Shown here one piece after another: positions 32,478 through 42,781 of a stretch of DNA of 47,072 bases. Position 1 is the first letter of the stretch. Every line of letters begins with the position of its first letter. The position numbers were made by a program, and so were the translations under genes. Source of the DNA: Bipolaris cookei (taxonomy: Eukaryota; Ascomycota; Dothideomycetes; Pleosporales; Pleosporaceae); the NCBI GenBank assembly GCA_002286855.1, contig NRSV01000015.1, forward strand, positions 457,846-504,917, read 5' to 3'. Under the pieces are notes generated by a model, which made no database searches, was not told the DNA's origin, and saw only the letters and a program-made list of their open reading frames with translations.

Positions 32478-32971
32478 TCCAATACGTTATAAATACGTAA
32501 CGATAAGGCAGTTCGATAATAGAGAGAACACACAATACACACATCAATTCACCGCACATATGCATGCGACAAACAACAACATCCAGTTTTCTCACTGCAC
32601 CTACGCGTGCAACACCTAGGTACCTATACTCTAACATCCCCCTACTACTCCTACCCCGCAAGACCCCCTACTACTACCCGCTACACTAGGCTACGAGCCT
32701 CACCTTCATTTAGATAGCCCCCTCGCCTCGCTCTACACCAAATTAAATGTAACTACGAAGATACCTGTAGGCCTCACCAGCTTATACTTCTTATATAGCC
32801 TCAGGGCTGAGATAGGACGTTAAACTAGAATAGCAATAATAACAATAATGAAAACCTATCAAATCTGACAGCAGTATACTGTACCTTTTTGGGCACGGAA
32901 TAGCCTAGGTGGGACTGAGCCGGGTATTGTCACATGACGATTGTTTATCCTAATATACCTAGGGCTGATAT
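32478..32971. other. Spacer between pogo element and cluster, AT-rich
   Basis: About 490 bases with no gene. It includes the 3' flank of P450-A. The sequence just after the insertion does not continue the gag frame. Confidence 0.4.
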
Positions 32972-34817
32972 TTATAACACCTTTGGGCATAGCAAGTCTA
33001 ATTCTTCTTGTCTTCTCTTCGCTTGAATCTTATTCCCTGGATTGGCAATGAAATGCTGCTCGTACTCGATTACAGGTAGTCGACTTGTTCCTGGCTCATA
33101 ACGAAAATCATACTTCAGAATATAAAAGGCCATCAAAACCTTTAGTTGATCTGAGACGAAAAAACGACCTATGTATGGTCAATTAGTACCAACGCGTTTG
33201 TTGAAAGAAAGTGGGAGATTGTGAGTCCTGGACCTACGTACCTGGACACGCGTGTTGACCATGACCGAACTGGAGGTGCTCCGCCGACGTCGTGACGAAA
33301 TGTAGCCCGCCTTCTTTGCCGGTTTGTTCACGATGCCGACAAAATCTGTGAACATCGAAAGTCTCGGGATCAGAGAATGCGCTTGCGCCTCTGGAGTGGT
33401 CGTCAGAGATTAAGATGAGACCTCCAGCGGGAAGAGTGGTTCCGTCAGAGAGGGTGATGGGTTTGGAAACATAGCGTGTCATGGGCGCTATCGAGAACAT
33501 TTAGTAGAGGAAGCTTTGTATGTTTCATCGCATGGATTGTGTATACATACCCGAAGCTAATGGATGAACACGTAGCACTTCTCGGAGAAACGAATCCATT
33601 AATCTGAGCTTCTGCAGCGCTGACCTCGTCCATCCATGTTCCGTCAAGACCTCAATGAGCTCACCGCGCAATGGTTGTAGGATGTCTGGTGTGTCGCAAA
33701 TTTGTAGTAGGCAACGAGTTATTACCTCGGTTGTGGTGTTCATCGCAGCGAGACTGAGCAAAAGCTGGCCGCCGGTGAAATCCAATGGCCTACCTTTGGC
33801 TACATCGAGCATCCAGGCAAAGCAATTACTGGTAGCATTCCCCGTTGACCTCTTCACCATATTACTACCCTCTTTCCGTTGTTTTATTATCTTTTGAGCT
33901 TCTGGCTCCAGGAGTTTTCGAGCGTCCTGAACCTGCTTTCGCAATCGTCGACAAGGCGGAAGGATCTGATACATGAACGCCCGAATGAAGGGCGGGAAAA
34001 AATTCAACACAACACCATTTCCAAATATTCGTATTGTATACTCTTTCGATATTGCAAGCCAGTTGTCGTCTCTAGCGAGTTGTTCTCCAACAAAAACATG
34101 TCCCGACACGCGAGCGGTGATATCTATTGAAACATCTTTCACGTCGAAGCTTTCCCAGTCGCTTTTCTCCCCTAGCGTATGCTCGACCGCACGCGAAGTC
34201 TCGTGCACAAGAAGTCCGGTCAAAAGCCCTAAACTCGGCGTAAGTTTGGCATTGATGACATCTAGCATCAACCTATCATCTCTCAGCCCCTCTCGCATGC
34301 CCTCAAAGCCCGCGTACTGCGTGGGGAATTCTTTCTTCTGGCCCTTTGAGAGACTGAGAGCAGGGTGGTTGCGCAGTTCGTGGGAGAAGCGGTTAGGCAC
34401 GACAATTTTGTAGCCTGCTCCCGAATGCACCTGGAAGCAGCCCGCCGTCATGCGCCGTCCTTCTTGCATGAGAGAGTTGCCGTAACGTAGAAATTCGGGG
34501 GGTTTCAGTTGTCGTGGAAGACATTTCCACAGGCCTTTTTCGAGCGAGGCAATGGGTATGTCTGGGAATGGCTGCTGCCCGGATTTGGATAAAGCGCAAT
34601 ATAGGACGATAACAGCGATGGCGATGCCGATGGCTGGGGTAAGTTGTAGCTGATAGGCGACAAGGAATGATTTTAATGCCATCATCTTCAGGGACACGGA
34701 TTCAACAAGCAATAGTTCCTCATCTGTAGGAAGTTGTAGGGTAATTTTAATGCCGTAGCTATGCGTGATTCCTGGGGCGTCGTGTTCCGCCGTTTCAAGT
34801 CCGTAGTAACAATTCAT
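32972..34817 (-). CDS. Cytochrome P450 A, ent-kaurene-oxidase-like (diterpenoid cluster)
   Basis: Exons 33551-34817, 33242-33487 and 32972-33168 give 569 aa with consistent phase. Introns are 63 nt (GTATGT to GATAG) and 73 nt (GTACGT to CATAG, TACTAAT branch). A hydrophobic anchor (LTPAIGIAIAVIVLYCALS) suggests ER membrane. Motifs are the I-helix AAMNTTTEV, the K-helix E-x-x-R in FLREVLRVHP, and the haem loop FGHGQHACPGR. The A-x-N-T-T I-helix in place of the usual G-x-(D/E)-T-T resembles fungal ent-kaurene-oxidase-like P450s (which have AxHTT). With the adjacent diterpene synthase, oxidation of a diterpene carbon is the likely job. The start may instead be Met 34685 or 34682, which would remove about 44 residues of atypical N-terminus. 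Divergent from the acyltransferase. Confidence 0.85.
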
Positions 34818-35259
34818 TTATGAAGGGTGAGCTCACCACAGACTAATGCAAGAACTAGGGTTAGCAATGTTACCGGTGACTTGTTAGTGCCATTTGTCGG
34901 TAAGCACCGTAGAAGCACCGTACTCAAACAACACTGTCGGACTTTTAACTACCCCATGTCAGTATTTATAAAATCTTTTTCCAATAATCAAAAAAGCCCT
35001 AACTAGTAGGGATCTTAACTAATATAACACAAAGAGGAAGTGGAATAACAGCTTCGGAGTCCGTGATCTTAGCGCTAGTGTCACGGTGTAAAAGTAGATT
35101 AATAGCTTCGGAGTCCGTAATCTTAGTGTTAGCGTCACGGTATGGCCGTACGCATCTCATAACCGGCCCGAATCTAACTATACAATTACTACTACAGCGA
35201 AATTCTTTACTCCTTCCACTCTCTATTCCTGCCTAGAGCCCTTTGCGTACAATGCTATT
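34818..35259. promoter_or_regulatory. Divergent promoter between P450-A and acyltransferase
   Basis: 442 bases shared by two cluster genes. It contains two direct copies of a ~40-bp repeat (35048-35087 and 35101-35142) that also occurs, inverted, in the other divergent promoter of the cluster. A TATA-like TATTTATAAAAT lies near 34963. Confidence 0.55.
35048..35142 (+). repeat. Cluster promoter repeat, copies A1 and A2
   Basis: A1 is 35048-35087 and A2 is 35101-35142. Both contain AGCTTCGGAGTCCGT, then RATCTTAG and a GTCACGGT end. The differences between A1 and A2 are transitions only. Related copies B1 and B2 lie inverted at 43164-43257. Confidence 0.8.
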
Positions 35260-37065
35260 ATGATTTTAACTAGGGTCGCAAGGCCACCCTTATTACAAGG
35301 CTTGCAATCTTTCTACCGCACCTCAAACGTCTTACCTTCAACGAAAGCAAGTTACTCAAGCACAACAATCAACAGACTCTGGAAATCGAAGGGCGAATTC
35401 CCCACCCGAGTACCACCAGACCAAGTCATTCCATTCCATGCGCTAGACGATGGGTATGTCAACCGCAATGTGGTGATGGAGGCTAGTTATCGTTTTGACG
35501 ATGTGCTCGACGTCGATCGACTCCGATTGACCTTGCACCGTCTGATGCAGCGAGACGGTTGGAAAAAACTCGGCGCCAGGATCCGCCAGAATGCAAGTCC
35601 TCAAAGCGGTATTCCTTCTACTCCATTGTATTTTGTTGATCGAATTTAGAAACAAAAGAAGCTTGAATACATTCTGCCTTGTGAATATGACGACGAACGA
35701 CCCCCTTTCTTATGGTTGCATGAAAAGTTTGAGCAGAGCATAGCTGAACATCCCAAGGCTTCACAGCTTCCAAGGGCAAGTCCCACACCAAAGATCCATG
35801 AGGATCCGCATCTTATGCAGTCGTTTTTGCACCATCCGGGCCGTCCAAGAAAGCTGGCAGATTGGCTTAACAGCGATTGTCCTCTAATGTCGTTCAAAGT
35901 ACGTTTTTGCTTGGTATCATAGTTCATGTTAGGCTTGTATCGATTCTTAACGGTTTGTTGTCTAGATTCTATCCTTCCAAGATGCCACTATCCTTTCTGT
36001 CACCTGGCCGCATTGTGTATTTGACGGTATAGGAAGAGCGGCATTCATGAGCGCATGGCTTGCTGAGCTGAACGGCCTTGCCATTCCAGAGTTCGTCGGC
36101 TTCGATCACGATCCTATCAGTCCTTTGATCGGAGAAGTTCCTGGAGAACGATACGTCCTGAGATCTCAAATGCTGGCTGGCTCTCGACTTTTTTTCTTCG
36201 TGCTTAGGACAATATTTGACCTTATACTGCAGCCAAAATCTGAGTCTCGGATCCTTCAAATCCCAGATCAATTCTTGCAGAAACTGAGGCAAGACGCTTT
36301 TGCCGACTTGAGTAAGGAGTGCAAGGGAGACGAAGATGCTGTATTTGTGAGTAATGGAGATATTCTGTTAGCTTGGTGGGCACGCACCGTGCTGTCCTCA
36401 CAAAGCCTGGCTGCTTCTCGCCCTGTCGCAATCGGGACCGCGCTGAACCTAAGAACGGCTCTAAAAAAGGACCTTCCAAGTGGAACTTTTATAGGGAATG
36501 CTGTCACTACCGCCTTCGCGTTTCTAACAATCCACGAACTCGCAACAATACCGTTGGGCAGTATTGCGCTTCGAATTCGGCGAGCTATCCAACAGCAGCG
36601 AACCACTGAGCAAGTAAAAGCACAGTTGACTTTAATGGACTTCTATGGCCGCCAGCCTATTGCAGGGCCGTGGAATATGGTACCACTAGTTCTCTCTCAA
36701 TCGTGAGTTTTAATCAACCTCAATTTCTTTCTGGGCACAACTAAGACATGGTGTTACAGGAATAGTCTGGGTTTCTTCAATCTCGACTTTTCGTGCGCTG
36801 TGATTCGACAAGGACTTCCCGATGATAGAAGGAAGAATGAGATTGGAAGACCGTCGTACATTCATCTGACACATCAGCTGAACGGTATAGTAAGTTGATC
36901 AACTATAACATGTTGTTTTTCGGTGTTAATCATCCATAATAGCTTGGAAGAAATGCAGGAAATGTCTTGGGCAAAGATGCAGCTGGAAACTGGTGGATCT
37001 ATTTCGACCTTCCTGTTACAGCTTGGAAGAGTGTGTATAAGAAGCTAAGAGAACTAGAGAGCTAG
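35260..37065 (+). CDS. BAHD-type acyltransferase (diterpenoid cluster)
   Basis: Five exons, 35260-35592, 35650-35898, 35966-36702, 36760-36889 and 36943-37065, give 523 aa. The catalytic HxxxD motif is HCVFD in exon 3 (VTWPHCVFDGIGRAAFMSAW), and a C-terminal NWWIYFDLP segment lies where the family usually has its second conserved block. It should transfer an acyl group from acyl-CoA to a hydroxyl, here presumably on the oxidised diterpene. Intron 1 (35593-35649, 57 nt) appears to be GC-AG: GCAAGT to TTTAG. Read as exon, it would put a TAG in frame; spliced out, it restores a typical RIRQN-KQKKLEYILP. The other introns are GT-AG. The gene ends 85 bases before a pogo insertion and is not damaged by it. 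Confidence 0.8.
35593..35649 (+). other. GC-AG intron in the acyltransferase gene
   Basis: 57 nt, starts GCAAGT and ends GAATTTAG, phase 0. The donor matches the strong GCAAGT consensus of rare GC introns. Excision removes an in-frame TAG at 35647-35649. Confidence 0.65.
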
Positions 37066-37150
37066 CGTACGAGACCAGCAATAAGCTAAGCACCTCTTCA
37101 AACCTAAAGCGACACTCTCCAAATTGAGCCCTAATGACGCAATAAAGGTA

Positions 37151-38924
37151 ACGTGTTTCACCACCGAGCGGCGCAGTCTCCCCACCAAAACAACGTCGCA
37201 ATAGTTCCTACGCAACACCACCATAGTTTTCTTAATTGAGTAGAATAAGTTATTGTTCTTTAGACGCGTCGCTATCCTATGTATTCTCCAATTCTGCTTG
37301 GCAGGTGCGAGAGTTGTGTCCAATTTGGCTGCAACGTCCGCAGTGCCGTTCACTGCGTACCCTCTTCGCAGGCGTTGCACCATCATTACAGCTACCACCC
37401 TCTGCCTCGGCGATCTGATCAGCTACCTGATCAACTTTCTGGGACCCCTCTGCCTGTACGTAGCGCCGCTTGCGAGTTTTTTGCTTTGTTGCTTCATTAA
37501 TCGTAGCTTCAAGGCGATCAAGCTTCTCCTGCATAAGCACCATATTATATACTATCTGCTGGGCTCCCTTACCTAACTGCTGTATCTGCTCTTTGAGAGA
37601 ACTTGTAGGAGGCCCTTGCTGGACTTGCATGCGGTTTCGAATAAGCGTAGCCTGTGCCTCCATTTCGCGCGCGTTACGTGGCGTTTTCGGGTCCCAGATA
37701 TTACTCTCTTGCGCTGGAGTTGGCGTACGCAGCACGACGTTAAGCTGTGATAAAACAACGTGATAATCGTATGGCGTAAGCCCAACACCTCGAAACCCTC
37801 TGCAGAAATTTTCTGATGTAGTAGCTTTATAATAAGCCTTTTTAAACGCTGGTAGTAAGGTTTCTTTGCTGATATGGTGGATGCGATTGCGTGCCAAGAC
37901 CGAGATAGCGTCGCCGTATGCGCGCTTCAACGGCGAGAAGCAGCCTACATCAAGAGGTTGTAAGAGGTGCGACGAATGGGGAGACATAAAAAGGAGGATT
38001 GTCTTCTCTTCGCAGAGATCTCGGAAATCCACTGAGCAGTGGTTCTCATGGCCGTCAATAATGACCAGCCTATGCGTCCCCACAGAGCGCGCATGGGAAT
38101 CGAAGTGATAAAGCCAGTCAAGCGCTAGATCATTGTTCGTCCAGCAGGTAGGACTAATTTGAATCACCCAGTCGCGTGGTAGATCCTCGGTGAACCAAGT
38201 GGAGATTAGAACCTTGCCTGTTGCGTCAACGCCTTGTATCAGCGTAACTCACTCACGATTGCCTGGCTGGATCTTCTTTGATTTCCTTGGTTTATCTGAG
38301 CCCGTGACAGCTGATTATGATAAATCCTTGCCCATAATGAAGCCAGTCTCGTCGAAGTTGTAGATATCTTCGTCCACAATATCATACTTCGCCTTCGTAT
38401 TCTGGACTAGCTCGAGCCAGCTCCTAATAAGCGCTGGACCTTCACAGACAGCTCGCTGACAAAAATATGGGCAGCTTTGGCGCGTACGCAGCTCAGGACT
38501 GCGCTGCACAAACCTATCTACCCCCCAGTTCTTGCCAACCTCTTCCCCGCCACGCTCCTGGAGCAGTCTGTTAGCCATATCTGGCACGTCATCTCTTCCA
38601 TAGGGTAGTTCACGCTCTGCCTCAACTACTACACGCCTAGTAATAGTCTCCTTTTCTAGTTTTGTTAGGCGCTTACAATTAGGCTCGCAATCGCGTCGGG
38701 AGTGCTTTCCGTCGCGTCATCGGCGTATTGTTGTTTGTGGTACGTTATAGACTTTTTCAGTGCGTCGAATGCTTTGAATTTGATTTCTAATAAGCTCAGA
38801 GACTACTAATTGCACATCAGCTTCAGTATAACTCTTCTGGGGTTGTGGTTGTTGAGACATCACGCGATGTTGTGGTAAAGGTAGGGCGCGGTAGTAGAGT
38901 GGGCTGTTAGGTGGTGAAGCACGT
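37151..38924 (-). mobile_element. RIP-damaged pogo-type transposon inside the diterpenoid cluster
   Basis: Short TIRs (ACGTGTTTCACCACC at 37151-37165, ACGTGCTTCACCACC inverted at 38910-38924; one transition apart) are flanked by TA at 37149-37150 and 38925-38926. The element is 1774 bp and sits between the 3' ends of the convergent acyltransferase and diterpene synthase genes, so it disrupts neither. Confidence 0.8.
37277..38860 (-). pseudogene. Pogo-type transposase with a C-terminal zinc knuckle, three stop codons
   Basis: Reading from ATG 38860 in one frame gives a psq-HTH (NQIQSIRRTEKVYNVPQTTI), a CENP-B HTH (GKNWGVDRFVQR), the first catalytic Asp in YNFDETGFIMG, the second in LVIIDGHENHCS, the third in SHLLQPLDVGCF, and a C-terminal CCHC knuckle, CGRCSQIGHNSRTC. 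The frame holds throughout about 1.58 kb but is broken by three nonsense codons: TGA after TTIRR, TAA after GKDLS and TGA after GNRE. All three are explained by single C:G-to-T:A transitions (for example CAA to TAA, TGG to TGA), with no indel. That pattern is RIP rather than random decay. Confidence 0.85.
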
Positions 38925-38926
38925 TA

Positions 38927-39447
38927 TTCAAAATTTGCTCATTGTTAATATTAAAGACAATAAGCTATATATCTGCTTTGTTGTAGTATTTTGGGGTAAG
39001 TTGTTGTGGAGACATCACGCATTTTGGTAGCGATGTTGACGCGCTGCTGGGAAGCTTGGGTGCACAGCTCACTTATGAAACACGTGTAGTTATTATTGTT
39101 ATTATTATTAGAAGAGGTTATAGAGGCTAACATAGGAACTGAGTAAGCTTCTTTTGAATACGCTGTGCGGTAACCTCTTCGCTACTACACCACTGCGACT
39201 ACCGCAACTACATAACTATTATATATAACTCGTCTTCTCTGCGCCTTGGTCACAAGTTGTTTGTCCGCTGTTTGCACTTCCGCACTTTACCTAGATTTCA
39301 ATCGCTAGATTAGCGCACATGCTCTCTTCTACATTGATATCAAAGTATATAGATAATAAGTAATCTATACACGATGTACTGCAGCAGCACTTGTTAACTT
39401 AACACTTGCATTCTACAGTTTGTCCTACGGTAGCCCTAGCTCTCATT
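38927..39447. other. 3' flank of the diterpene synthase
   Basis: About 520 bases, AT-rich, with an ATT/GTT-type microsatellite at about 39089-39112. No gene seen. Confidence 0.45.
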
Positions 39448-42400
39448 TTACGCGGCTTGACGCGAATCTATACTGGTTGACATGTCCTTGAGTAGATACA
39501 ACTGGTCATATAAAACTGTGACTTTTCCAAAGAGCTGCACGATGCGTAGTTTGCTGCGGTTGAAGGCTGCTTTCTTATCATTGGGATATGCGCGAAGCAC
39601 TTCCTTCTCAAGCAAACGAAGGCTGTGCTCAAAGCAAGATTTCTCGTACGCTACTATCGCGGTGAGCGCCTGCTTCTTCGCTGCTGGATTGTCGGTGGCC
39701 ATGCTGTTAAATTCGGGGAAGTGGACGGAGTTAACGTTAATTTCAGCTGTGTCTCTTGGGATTGAGCCAATGTCGTTGTTCATACGACACATAGTGGTCA
39801 TATGTCGTGTCATGGCGGCCGCGAGGTATTTCTCCGTTGGCGTCGCGAACATCTCGATTCCATCCCCTATAGTTTGTGAAACCCAACAGCAAGCCCAGGC
39901 AAAAGAGTAGGCACAGGCGACATGATCAGCAGCTGTTGTTCGCACCCAATGGAAGAATCGCTGTTCGGTTTTGTAGTGGTGACCCTATAATCTGGTGAGC
40001 TAAGATGCGTTTTTTATGGGCCAGCACCAAGTAGGTCTGCATTTTTACATACCATATCTTTTACTTGGGAGGCAAATGCTGTGTTGTCCTTTATTTGTGT
40101 TGCGTGCGCAAGTAAGAAATTCTTAAACTCGAACTCTAAATTCTTGCGATCCACGGAACTTGCTTTATGAACACGGTCATGATGTAGCACGTGTGCAGCA
40201 AGACGTAATAGAGATTCGCAGATCTAGATTAAGTCAACGAGATGTTATGCTAGGATGATGCTAAGGATTGATGGATTGATGGCACAAACCTCGTGATGCT
40301 CCAATGGTATATCAGCAATGTTGGGAGGTAAGAAGACTTTCGAGGTCTCTGATTCCTTACTCAAAGTACTGCTTATGACGTAGTTGATAATAGAGTTTAA
40401 CGAATCTGGGTCGTCCGAAAACGCTGGCGTAGCAGAAAATTCGAAGAACTCGTCCGTTTGAAAGCCAAGTAGTGATATGACCATCATATCAAAGAGAAAG
40501 TTGGTGGGAACATAGACTTTTAATAGGTTGTTGCAACCGATCCATGTAAACGGGATAAGGTTCAGATAACTGCCTTTGCTAACCTGGCTGTAAACATCGC
40601 GTGCAAAGACATCCAGTTGTCGAGCCCTCAAAAGTGGTATAAAGAGTGACGACTCTACCAACGAAGCCAGAAGTTGCCATTCCGGCACGGAGGAGAAAAG
40701 GTTTGTCCGCTTTAGAAGCGATACATATTGCCCGATCTGTGGAAGATCTGAGCTGACGTGCAAAGACCGACCAACACCCTCAAATTTTGCGATTGGCTGT
40801 GAGACCCTGTATGCGGCTAGAACGTAGGCTTCCGAAACAAATTTGACCGAGTACTTGGTTTTCGAAGTCCAGGAGCTCGATAGTGTGTGTACGCCACATA
40901 TATCCAAGTAAGCAATTCCATGGTCAATAGACCTCTGCACTTGAGATTGGAAGTCTGTCGACTTGTTAGAAATGCACTTCGAAGTCTTCAAAATATAAAT
41001 ATTCGCTTCATGTATAGAATTGTACCTTTGAAAATCCACAATTGACGTGCTTCTGCAAGAGTCAAGATAGCAAAAGCGGTATCATCGGCAGAATGCCCCC
41101 ATGAACCATCAGGCCCTTGCTCATGTAGAGTACGTATGCAGGCCTGGAACAAACATATTGAAACTTTCGATACAAGCTCTTGGTCAGTAGGAGTGGAGCT
41201 GTGGTCACTTTCAAGACTGCGTAGGAAAACTACGAATGCTTGCACCATCAACATTGCCGGGTAGAAATGACTTAAATGCTGTTTTTCCGTAAGTATGCAA
41301 TTGCTGTAAGAATTCATGACTCACCCATTTGTCTCTAGGCAATCCATCAGACCTCCACCAAAATTCTATAATGAAGTCTACTGTCTTGCGGATTTGCGAC
41401 GCATAGCTTTGTCTGAAGTCATCTTGCAAGAGCGCTAGCAGAACGTGACAATTCGAGCTCCAGCTTCGATCGCGCTCACCAGCGAATGTGCAAAAAGCAT
41501 CCTCTTTCTCGAATAATTTCACCATGGCATCCGGTGTAAGCCCTTCAAGTTGGTCCAGATGACTTAAAGCAAGGAGACCTTTGGCCGTGTCGTCGACGTC
41601 AACAGCACGCTGTACTAATTTAACTCAAGATTCTTATCATTTGCCAGACTCGTGAATATTAGTGACTTACGGGTGCTGTAAGAGTTAGTTACTTTATCTG
41701 CTTCAGAAAGAGTGTGGAGTCTCACCAAAACCAATAACTCCACCATCTTCAGTAAAACCATCTCGAATGACCCTTGCAATCTCATTAACAACGGGTCCAA
41801 GATCGGAGACCCTGTACCCAGCGCGTAGCAGCGTTGCTAAGGTCCAGTTGAATTCGAAGTAGTGAATGGGAAAGGTGCCCGAAACTCCGCCGTCGCCATG
41901 GCCCATGCCTGATTTTATAACATGTCGGAGGTAGGCCTCTGCCTCATCGTCCCAGGTTGTAGAGTGTATCAGATAAGCGGCAGTCGAGGAGGGCGAGGCC
42001 ATCATAGACCCTTTATATAGGTGATGTGAGACCTTGTCGAAGTCAATTCGGCCAACAAAAGCTTCAAGTGAGTGAACAGCCGACGATGGACGCGTGCTGT
42101 AGAGCATCTCCGGTTGAAAACGGGAGATCTTCTCTTCATACATTTTTGTGAGTGCGCCTTGGCTTTGAAATGTAAACTGCAATCGACAGTCTTCCATGCG
42201 GAGGTAATCGAGTAATGCAGGCACGATCAGTTCTACTCCAATGTGATTCGTGGATACTAAATCATTCCAAGCGTCCAACTGTCTATCGAGGGCCTGAGTA
42301 GCAAGAGATATCCGGTTGTCGAGGTCCCTACTAGAGTAATCATGAATTTGTAGTGGCTTTGCAGCGTGTTTAAGGATCGCTAGTAAAGCAGCGGCGGTGT

Positions 42401-42781
42401 CTAGAATGCCAGCGGTTTGAGATACAGGATCGTTGCCCCAGCTACCATCTTTTCTTTGTGTTCGGAGGAGATAATGGAAGCATTCAGGGTATAACCATGT
42501 CTCATCTGCGCCTGTTGTCTTCTTGACCTACAATGTGCTGTCAGAAGAAGCGTTTGAATTTTTGGGATAGGAAGGCAGATGTTTCTACATACCATGGAAA
42601 CCCAAGCGGTGTCGTACACTTGACAACTTGCGGTCGAAAATCCATACTTCGTGTCGAAAGCCGCAAATGCCCGTTCGACTAGCCCCCGAGCTAATGCAGG
42701 CGTTCCTCGTGCCTGGTACGAGTGAGAACCGTTAGTTGAGGATTTTGCCACAGGTGAACTTTCAGAAAGTGCCGTTGCCAT
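39448..42781 (-). CDS. Bifunctional diterpene synthase (CPS/KS-like)
   Basis: Eight exons: 42593-42781, 41726-42527, 41671-41675, 41325-41609, 41026-41278, 40290-40954, 40053-40223 and 39448-39984. All phases agree and the product is 968 aa, the normal length for fungal CPS/KS enzymes. The class II (protonation-initiated) motif is DVDD at about 336-339 in AVDVDDTAKG. The class I ionisation motif is DEFFE at about 679-683 (fungal variant of DDxxD), with the NSE/DTE-type NDIGSIPRDTAE at about 860-871. QW-type motifs (KDGSWGND, GPDGSWGH) are present. It should cyclise GGPP to a copalyl diphosphate and then to a labdane-related olefin or alcohol such as a kaurene- or pimaradiene-type skeleton; the exact product cannot be read from motifs. 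It is divergent from P450-B. Exon 3 is only 5 nt. Confidence 0.93.
41671..41675 (-). other. Five-nucleotide microexon of the diterpene synthase
   Basis: CACCC lies between a 50-nt intron (GTGAGA to CTTACAG, TAACTAAC branch; 41676-41725) and a 61-nt intron (GTAAGT to GTACAG; 41610-41670). Including it gives GVIGF-AP-RAVDVDDTA, close to the GFAP-x-DxDD pattern of the family. A single 111-nt intron using acceptor AATTAG is the alternative and would read GF-VQ-RAVDVDD. Confidence 0.6.

Noticed and set aside
32404..32619. Small plus-strand ORF over the right TIR of the young pogo element
   Set aside because: Its N-terminal half is encoded by the TIR and is mirrored by an ORF over the other TIR (30187-30402), so it is a repeat artefact.
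35647..35649. In-frame TAG suggesting the acyltransferase is a pseudogene
   Set aside because: A phase-0 GC-AG intron (35593-35649) removes it and restores a family-like junction. All other exons are intact.
38990..39030. Second copy of the transposase start region (GAGACATCACGC shared with 38854-38866)
   Set aside because: Similarity covers only about a dozen bases and the site lies outside the TA-bounded element. I could not extend it into a duplication.
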